From contig WRJW01000205.1 of NCBI GenBank assembly GCA_009778375.1, forward strand, positions 1-13,540: a DNA stretch of 13,540 bases, in the 5' to 3' direction. The position numbers and the translations under genes are program-made. Within the stretch, counting starts at the first letter, position 1, and each line of letters begins with the position of its first letter. Of this stretch, positions 6,736 through 13,540 are shown one piece after another. The stretch is from Bacteroidota bacterium. GTDB taxonomy: Bacteria; Bacteroidota; Bacteroidia; Bacteroidales; UBA932. The notes beneath the pieces were generated by a model. The model was given only the letters and a program-made list of their open reading frames with translations, was not told the DNA's origin and made no database searches.

Positions 6736-6809
6736 TGATCTGGTTGGGATTCGAACCCAAGACCCACAGCTTAGAAGGCTGTTGCTCTATCCAACTGAGC
6801 TACCAGACC
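6736..6809 (-). tRNA. tRNA-Arg, anticodon TCT
   Basis: The minus strand folds as a complete 74-base cloverleaf. The acceptor GGTCTGG pairs with CCAGATC (one G-T pair), with discriminator A. The D arm is GCTC...GAGC. The anticodon arm is ACAGC, loop CTTCTAA, GCTGT, giving anticodon TCT. The variable loop is five bases, and the T arm is TTGGG, TTCGAAT, CCCAA. It decodes AGA by Watson-Crick pairing. No 3' CCA is encoded, so CCA must be added by the nucleotidyltransferase. Its 3' end lies 5 bases from the stop of the HTH gene on the opposite strand. Confidence 0.97.
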
Positions 6810-6823
6810 CAAAAATGAGGTGA

Positions 6824-6831
6824 CAAAGGTA
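6824..6831 (-). promoter_or_regulatory. -7 promoter element for tRNA-Arg
   Basis: On the minus strand the sequence TACCTTTG fits TAnnTTTG exactly and ends 14 bases before the mature tRNA 5' end. No clear TTTG was found about 20 bases upstream, where the DUF368 gene ends. The tRNA therefore probably has its own promoter, in addition to any read-through from the DUF368 unit. Confidence 0.5.
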
Positions 6832-6835
6832 GGAA

Positions 6836-7711
6836 TTATCCTGCTCTTCTCATCCGTTTAGCCAAAAATTCGATTCCAAATACCATGATAAACCCAATAA
6901 GGATGAAGAGTGCGGCTAAAGATATTTGTGAAGCCAAGCCTGTGTGGGTAAAATGTTTGGCAGGCCATATTTTTGCCACCGACCCAAACATAAAGCCGGC
7001 CAGCAGGCAAACCGTTTGGGAGTAGTATTTTTTTAACACCCAAGACAAAAAATGGGAAAAAGAAATGATCCCAATCAAAGCCCCGGAGGCAAAGACCAAC
7101 AGCACATCCCAATATAAACCCGAAACAGCCTCCATAATAAAGGCATATTTTCCCAACAAGACCATAATAAAACTCCCTGATATCCCGGGCAAGATCATGG
7201 CACATATAGCTATAGCTCCGGTTAAAAATATAAATCCATACCCATCAGGAGTTTGAGTAGGCGATAAGGTACAAACCAAAATACCCAGTCCTACTCCGAC
7301 CAACAAAGCCAATACGCCAGGCACCTTCCAATTTTTTAGATCTTTAAGAATATAAATAGCTGATGCCACAACGAGTCCTGTAAAAAAAGACCATACAGGG
7401 AGGGGATGGGTTTGGAGCAGGTATCTCATGAGGTTGGCCAAACTGTAGATACTCGCCAAAATGCCGCAGAGAAGCGTAAATAAAAACCAACCGTTGAGTT
7501 GTTTCCAAAAAGCGCTTAATTGTCCTTTTATGAGCAGGGAGCATACGGAGAGGTTTATCGACCTGATTGAATCCAGCAACTCTACATAAATACCCGTTAC
7601 AAAGGCAATCGTTCCACCCGACACGCCGGGCACCGTATCGGCAGCTCCCATACACAATCCCTTGAGACCAACAATCAAATAGGACCAAATTGATCGTTTT
7701 TTTGCATTCAT
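6836..7711 (-). CDS. DUF368 membrane protein, probable undecaprenyl-phosphate transporter
   Basis: 291 residues, polytopic. The family's twin glycine/proline motifs are present: GAADTVPGVSGGT (residues 22-34) near the N-terminus and MILPGISGSF (172-181) in the second half, consistent with an inverted repeat fold. Hydrophobic helices fill the rest. DUF368 proteins have been linked to returning the lipid carrier undecaprenyl phosphate across the cytoplasmic membrane for cell-wall and glycan synthesis, a role shared with DedA proteins. That assignment is from the family, not from this sequence. The ATG at 7711 is chosen. A GTG at 7717 would extend it by two residues and overlap the upstream stop by 4 bases (GTGA). 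Either way the gene is tightly coupled to the upstream DUF6913-like gene and is the second gene of that unit. Confidence 0.9.
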   Translation of the reverse strand: MNAKKRSIWSYLIVGLKGLCMGAADTVPGVSGGTIAFVTGIYVELLDSIRSINLSVCSLLIKGQLSAFWKQLNGWFLFTLLCGILASIYSLANLMRYLLQTHPLPVWSFFTGLVVASAIYILKDLKNWKVPGVLALLVGVGLGILVCTLSPTQTPDGYGFIFLTGAIAICAMILPGISGSFIMVLLGKYAFIMEAVSGLYWDVLLVFASGALIGIISFSHFLSWVLKKYYSQTVCLLAGFMFGSVAKIWPAKHFTHTGLASQISLAALFILIGFIMVFGIEFLAKRMRRAG

Positions 7712-7713
7712 AC

Positions 7714-8247
7714 TCACGGAAGTTTAACATGTTTCAGACTTTGGTCAAGTAACCGAACAAAATCATCTCCGTCTACTGCATGTTCAATGCCCAGCACCAA
7801 TTGATACGGGCTATAGGGTTGGATATAGCGGCTGACTTTTAACCTGGCCCTTGTCAGGGCAGCGATATACGAAGTAGTAAAATAATACTCAGGGGACAAA
7901 TTGATTAACAGATCAAAAGGTTGTTGCACAAAGCGGTCTGCAACTCCAGTGCGAATTAATCCATACCAATTTACATGTTTGGGTTGAAGCACCAGCCAAT
8001 CGTTGGCCCCCCAGGAATGGGGAATAATTAATTTATTGTTTTTTTGATAAATACACACACTACACAGGTCACCCTGGTCGGCAAACAACCGGCAAAGAAT
8101 ATCTACCATTTTTAACTGTTCAACATTACTGAGACACAAAACTAATCCCACTTTTCTAAACAGGGTGTCAGAGGGAGGGAGCATCGGTTTGGGACGATTT
8201 CGGAGGACAGAAAACTTTTTGCTCTGCAATAATGCTTTTATTCCCAT
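7714..8247 (-). CDS. DUF6913-like protein of unknown function
   Basis: 177 residues, soluble, with no signal peptide or membrane helix. The N-terminal half has a basic stretch (about residues 8-20). An alternating strand/helix pattern follows, including VGLVLCLSNVEQLKMVDILCRLF (33-55), FDLLINLSPEY (about 111-121) and a helix with SYIAALTRARLKVSRYI. From memory this resembles a Bacteroidetes-only protein of about 170-180 residues annotated as DUF6913. No enzymatic motif or cofactor site is recognised. It is the first gene of a two-gene unit with DUF368, with only two bases between its TGA and the DUF368 ATG. The context hints at envelope physiology but does not prove it. An exact -7 element lies about 26 bases before the ATG at 8247. 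Confidence 0.7.
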   Translation of the reverse strand: MGIKALLQSKKFSVLRNRPKPMLPPSDTLFRKVGLVLCLSNVEQLKMVDILCRLFADQGDLCSVCIYQKNNKLIIPHSWGANDWLVLQPKHVNWYGLIRTGVADRFVQQPFDLLINLSPEYYFTTSYIAALTRARLKVSRYIQPYSPYQLVLGIEHAVDGDDFVRLLDQSLKHVKLP

Positions 8248-8272
8248 GATGTTCTTGTTTTTATTAATCCCG

Positions 8273-8280
8273 CAAAGTTA
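8273..8280 (-). promoter_or_regulatory. -7 promoter element of the DUF6913/DUF368 unit
   Basis: The minus strand reads TAACTTTG here, an exact TAnnTTTG. Transcription would begin near 8266-8269, about 20 bases before the ATG at 8247. No TTTG is present at the expected -33 position (8300-8303). The space upstream is occupied by the 22-base palindrome instead. Confidence 0.55.
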
Positions 8281-8302
8281 TATAGAATTTATAAATCCTA
8301 TA
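8281..8302. promoter_or_regulatory. 22-base near-perfect palindrome between divergent operons, operator candidate
   Basis: Arms TATAGAATTTA and TAAATCCTATA are reverse complements at 10 of 11 positions with no spacer. The palindrome abuts the -7 element of the minus-strand unit and lies 31 bases before the start codon of the plus-strand EamA gene. It could be a shared operator for both divergent units. On the plus strand only weak -7-like sequences (TACCTTTA at 8310, TACTTTTC at 8316) are present before the EamA gene. Confidence 0.45.
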
Positions 8303-8333
8303 GTTTTTTTACCTTTACTTTTCAATATTCTCT

Positions 8334-9230
8334 ATGAAATCCGATAACAAAGCCCTTATTTTGGCCATCTCCGCTGTCCTGTGCTGGTCTACCATCGGCA
8401 GTGCGTTCCGTCTGAGTTTGGATTTTTTACCTCCCCACCGTCTCATCTTTTACGCCGTACTTACTTCATTTATTTTTACGGGCGTCTACATGACGCTTAA
8501 CGGAACTATTGGCAACATCTTTACATTTAGCTTTAAACAATATCTCTATTCAGCCTTTATTGCCCTTATCAATCCTTTTGCCTATTACCTGATGCTCCTG
8601 AATGCCTACGATATGCTCCCCACTCAGGTTGCCGGAACGATCAATTATATATGGCCTGTACTCTTAGTGTTACTCTCCGCTTTGGTACTCAAACAAAAAA
8701 TAAACGCAAGATCCATCCTTGCATGCCTGATTAGCTTTATGGGGTTGGTGATGATTGTTACGCGCGGACGTTTTTCCGGCCTCTCTTATAGCAATCCGGT
8801 TGGTGTTGGGTTGATTCTCTGTTGCAGCATTTTTTTTGCGCTCTACTGGATATTAAATATGAAGGATTCGAGAAGAGAGGCAGACAAACTCATCCTGACC
8901 TATTTTTTTGCCCTCCTCTATTTTGTTCCCGTGCAGTTTCTGATACCCGGAAGTTGGTGCATGCCTCCGATTCAAGGTCTTTTGGGCGCCGTCTACATCG
9001 GTATTTTTGAAATGGGCCTAACCTTTATCCTTTGGCTAAAAGCGCTAAAAATCACCACCAATACCGCTCGGATAAGCAACTTGGTTTTTCTTTCTCCCTT
9101 TATATCTTTATTCTTTATATCGATTTTTATAGGAGAACAGATCGCTTTTACTACCTTTGCAGGATTAATTCTAATTGTCTTGGGCATCATCCTCTCCAAT
9201 ATGAAAACAAAGAACGTCGCTAACGCATGA
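8334..9230 (+). CDS. EamA/DMT superfamily transporter, ten membrane helices
   Basis: 298 residues. About ten hydrophobic helices are spaced as two repeats of five: near 8-25, 35-54, 72-92, 97-118 and 127-144, then 156-175, 187-204, 215-236, 246-266 and 272-290. Typical EamA signatures are present, such as INYIWPVLLVLLSALVLKQKI after helix 4 and its counterpart LVFLSPFISLFFISIFIGEQI in the second half. Members export amino acids, nucleotides or other metabolites from the cytoplasm, but the substrate cannot be read from sequence. The ATG at 8334 is the first in frame and lies 31 bases past the palindrome. Its TGA overlaps the ATG of the acyltransferase gene by 4 bases (ATGA), so they are translationally coupled. 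This pairing does not establish a lipid substrate. Confidence 0.9.
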   Translation: MKSDNKALILAISAVLCWSTIGSAFRLSLDFLPPHRLIFYAVLTSFIFTGVYMTLNGTIGNIFTFSFKQYLYSAFIALINPFAYYLMLLNAYDMLPTQVAGTINYIWPVLLVLLSALVLKQKINARSILACLISFMGLVMIVTRGRFSGLSYSNPVGVGLILCCSIFFALYWILNMKDSRREADKLILTYFFALLYFVPVQFLIPGSWCMPPIQGLLGAVYIGIFEMGLTFILWLKALKITTNTARISNLVFLSPFISLFFISIFIGEQIAFTTFAGLILIVLGIILSNMKTKNVANA

Positions 9231-9790
9231 ACGCACGTTTTTGTTCTCTCCTCCTAAAGTCACTTGGCTGGAAAACCCAAGGACCTCCCATTCCGGCGGC
9301 TAAATGTATTATTCTGGGTGCGCCCCACACTTCTGTATGGGATTTTATTATTTCCGTTCTTTTTTACAATGCTATTGGAGGTAAAGCCTCTATTTTGGTG
9401 AAAAAGGAGTTTTTTTTCTGGCCCGTAAAAGGCTTTCTCCTGCGCCTTGGAGCCATTCCTGTTGACCGCACAAAAGGCGTCTCCCTTGTTAAGCAGGTGG
9501 TAGAAGCCTTTAATAGTCGAGAACACCTGCAAATCGCCATAGCCCCCGAAGGCACCCGCAAGCCCACAGTCAAATGGAAAGGAGGATTTCATACCATAGC
9601 CAAAGCCGCCCGGGTACCCGTATTTTTTGGTTATTTTGACTGGGGGAAAAAAGAGGTAGGCGTAGCCGAAGAATTTCCTTTGTCTGACGACCAAAAGGCC
9701 GATATCAAAGTGGTACGTCAGTGGTACAAAGACAAAGGCGTGGTAGGAAAACATCCCAAAAACTTTATTACCGGAACAGATCTTGACTAA
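9227..9790 (+). CDS. PlsC-like acyltransferase (1-acylglycerol-3-phosphate acyltransferase family)
   Basis: 187 residues with the acyltransferase motifs in order: HTSVWD (His34 and Asp39 of the HX4D catalytic pair), GAIPVDR (75-81, phosphate binding) and APEGTR (106-111, glycerophosphate binding). A final hydrophobic VPVFFGYF follows at 130-137. The protein is shorter than typical PlsC (about 240 residues) and has no clear N-terminal membrane helix. This fits the short acyltransferases found in Bacteroidetes, which may act at the inner face of the cytoplasmic membrane. The expected reaction is acyl transfer from an acyl donor to a glycerol-like or lyso-lipid hydroxyl; the exact acceptor is unknown. 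It overlaps the EamA gene by 4 bases and is followed 9 bases later by an acyl-CoA synthetase, which could supply its acyl donor. Confidence 0.85.
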   Translation: MNARFCSLLLKSLGWKTQGPPIPAAKCIILGAPHTSVWDFIISVLFYNAIGGKASILVKKEFFFWPVKGFLLRLGAIPVDRTKGVSLVKQVVEAFNSREHLQIAIAPEGTRKPTVKWKGGFHTIAKAARVPVFFGYFDWGKKEVGVAEEFPLSDDQKADIKVVRQWYKDKGVVGKHPKNFITGTDLD

Positions 9791-9799
9791 ATAAATAAT

Positions 9800-11410
9800 A
9801 TGTATCCCAATAACCCCACCCTCAAGAATAAATTTGACGATAGTATTCATACATTTTCCGATCGCCCCCTCTTTGCTTTTACCCAGGGGGAGTCCATCAA
9901 TTATACCCAATTCGGCGCCCTGACTAAGAAACTGAGCACTACTTTTGATCAAGCCGGCTTGAACCAAGGGAGCAAAATCGCTATTTTGGGAGCGAATATG
10001 CCCCATTGGCCGGTAGCCTATTTTGCGGCCGTCACCTCTTCCCGGGTAGCCGTTCCCATTCTGCCCGACTTTACCGCCTTTGAAATCGCCAATATTTTGG
10101 AACATTCAGAGGCGCAAGCCTTAATTGTCTCTAAAAAACTACAATACAAAATTCCCGACCACCTCCTGCAACAAATCCCCTTAGTGGTGTGTATGGATAC
10201 TTTGGAAGTAGTGTCGATGCATTCGGCAAATGCCTGTACCACTTTAGATCCTAATCCTGAAGATCTTGCCTCCATTATCTATACTTCGGGAACTTCGGGA
10301 ACTTCTAAAGGAGTAATGTTAAGCCATTTTAACTTATGCGCCCAATTGGATATGATCTATAACCTTTTCCCCATTTATCCATCGGATGTTTTTCTCTCCA
10401 TATTGCCCCTCTCCCACGCATACGAGTGTACGATTGGTATGCTTTATCCATTTTTCAACGGCGCATCTGTACGTTATTTGGACGGAGCCCCCACCCCCAC
10501 GCTGCTCATGCCTGCCTTAAAGGCGGTAAAACCATCCATCATGTTAAGCGTCCCGCTGATTGTTGAAAAAATCTACAAAAACAAAATCCGTCCCACTTTT
10601 ACCAAAAACTTCTTTCTGCAATTGATTTACTCTTTTCATCCCATACGTCGGATGCTCCATAAAATTGCAGGAAAAACATTGGTGCAAACTTTTGGGGGCA
10701 ACCTTCGCTTTTTTGGAATAGGAGGATCCAAATTGGATGGTGTAGTAGAACATTTTCTCAAAGATGCCGGGTTTCCCTACGCCATTGGTTACGGCTTGTC
10801 CGAAACGGCCCCCCTGATTGCAGGCGCTATTCCCGGAAAGGTAAAATTTCAATCTACCGGCCCGGCCCTCCAAAAACTTGAAGCACGCATCGCTCAACCA
10901 AACAGGTATGGCATTGGAGAATTGCAGGTAAAAGGAGAGAATGTAATGATGGGTTATTACAAAGCTCCCGAGCTAACGGCCTCGGTCTTTACTCCGGAAG
11001 GCTGGTTTAGAACCAACGACTTGGCCAAAATCGACAAAGAAGGAAATATTTCGATCATGGGACGTAAAGACAATATGATTATCGGACCCAGCGGCGAAAA
11101 CATCTATCCCGAAGAGATTGAAGCGGTGATTAACGAGCACGATTTAGTATTGGAATCTTTGGTGGCCAAGGTCAAGGGAAAAATGGTTGCCATGGTCCAT
11201 TTTAACTATCCCCAAATTGAAGCGTGGCATCAGTTTCGCGAAGAGGCAGTCAAAAATATGACCGAACGGGTAGAAAAACTAAAAGTCGAACTTATTGCCT
11301 ATATCAACGAACGGGTTAATAAATTTTCGCGAATTGCCGAAATCATTGAACAACCTATTCCCTTTGAAAAAACCGCTACCCAAAAAATCAAACGGTTCCT
11401 GTATGTATAG
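9800..11410 (+). CDS. Long-chain fatty acid CoA ligase / AMP-binding enzyme
   Basis: 536 residues, an ANL-superfamily adenylating enzyme. Motifs: YTSGTSGTSKG (161-171, ATP phosphate loop), YGLSET (331-336), GWFRTND (401-407, ribose-binding Asp407), GRKDN (421-425, hinge region), SGENIYPEEIE (431-441) and TATQKIKR (525-532, whose Lys529 is the likely catalytic lysine of the mobile C-terminal domain). The hydrophobic cleft and motif set suggest a fatty acid substrate, giving acyl-AMP and then acyl-CoA. Chain length cannot be predicted. No signal or membrane segment is seen; the enzyme is cytosolic or membrane-peripheral. It is the last gene of the EamA-acyltransferase-ligase unit, 9 bases after the acyltransferase stop, and plausibly feeds acyl groups to it. 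It ends 3 bases from the convergent clpB stop. Confidence 0.9.
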   Translation: MYPNNPTLKNKFDDSIHTFSDRPLFAFTQGESINYTQFGALTKKLSTTFDQAGLNQGSKIAILGANMPHWPVAYFAAVTSSRVAVPILPDFTAFEIANILEHSEAQALIVSKKLQYKIPDHLLQQIPLVVCMDTLEVVSMHSANACTTLDPNPEDLASIIYTSGTSGTSKGVMLSHFNLCAQLDMIYNLFPIYPSDVFLSILPLSHAYECTIGMLYPFFNGASVRYLDGAPTPTLLMPALKAVKPSIMLSVPLIVEKIYKNKIRPTFTKNFFLQLIYSFHPIRRMLHKIAGKTLVQTFGGNLRFFGIGGSKLDGVVEHFLKDAGFPYAIGYGLSETAPLIAGAIPGKVKFQSTGPALQKLEARIAQPNRYGIGELQVKGENVMMGYYKAPELTASVFTPEGWFRTNDLAKIDKEGNISIMGRKDNMIIGPSGENIYPEEIEAVINEHDLVLESLVAKVKGKMVAMVHFNYPQIEAWHQFREEAVKNMTERVEKLKVELIAYINERVNKFSRIAEIIEQPIPFEKTATQKIKRFLYV

Positions 11411-11413
11411 GAT

Positions 11414-13519
<2,106 letters not shown>

Positions 13520-13540
13520 GACTTATACCTTATATATATA

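Noticed and set aside
9260..10105. Long open frame (281 codons) on the minus strand, antisense to the acyltransferase and the start of the acyl-CoA ligase
   Set aside because: Both plus-strand genes show full family motifs. The antisense product is low-complexity and glycine/phenylalanine-rich, with no recognisable domain, as expected from reading a real gene backwards.
10286..10312. Short tandem repeat ACTTCGGGA in the ligase gene
   Set aside because: It encodes the repeated Thr-Ser-Gly of the ATP-binding motif and is explained by protein function.

Overview
The window looks like chromosomal DNA of a Bacteroidales-type Bacteroidetes bacterium. Three things point there. Protein relatives recalled from memory are of that phylum: a long PiT-type phosphate transporter with a helical tail, a DUF6913-like protein, a YtrA-like GntR regulator and an 80-residue Bacteroidales small protein. 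Intergenic regions carry the phylum's -7 promoter element TAnnTTTG, twice with a TTTG element exactly 19 bases upstream. Shine-Dalgarno sequences are mostly absent. No species can be named from sequence alone.

Layout. Positions 1-1464 (+) hold the 3' end of a small ABC transporter operon: the end of the ATPase, a six-helix permease, a YtrA-type GntR regulator and a 39-codon one-helix ORF that may be a remnant. Positions 1532-3562 (+) encode the Hsp90 chaperone HtpG. Positions 3657-5894 (+) encode a PiT-family phosphate transporter with a C-terminal PhoU-like helical region, behind its own promoter and a 17-base palindrome. Positions 5891-6730 hold a divergent pair: an 80-aa protein (-) and a phage-repressor-like HTH protein with a ribbon-helix-helix-like tail (+). 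They share a promoter region with two opposed consensus promoters and several palindromes. tRNA-Arg(TCT) follows on the minus strand (6736-6809).

Positions 6836-8247 (-) hold a two-gene unit: a DUF6913-like protein and a DUF368 polytopic membrane protein, the family now linked to undecaprenyl-phosphate recycling. A 22-base near-perfect palindrome separates it from a divergent three-gene unit (8334-11410, +): an EamA/DMT transporter, a PlsC-like acyltransferase and an acyl-CoA synthetase. The last two can be read as an acyl activation and transfer pair. Positions 11414-13519 (-) encode a ClpB disaggregase that lacks the N-terminal substrate domain and has an in-frame stop just upstream.

Most of the window is ordinary core gene content. 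The parts most worth a second look are the divergent HTH/small-protein locus beside the tRNA (6134-6730), the N-domain-less ClpB, the 39-codon ORF before htpG, and the palindromes at 3600-3616 and 8281-8302. No insertion sequence, CRISPR array, riboswitch, replication origin or convincing intrinsic terminator was seen, and no gene-free stretch exceeds 300 bases.
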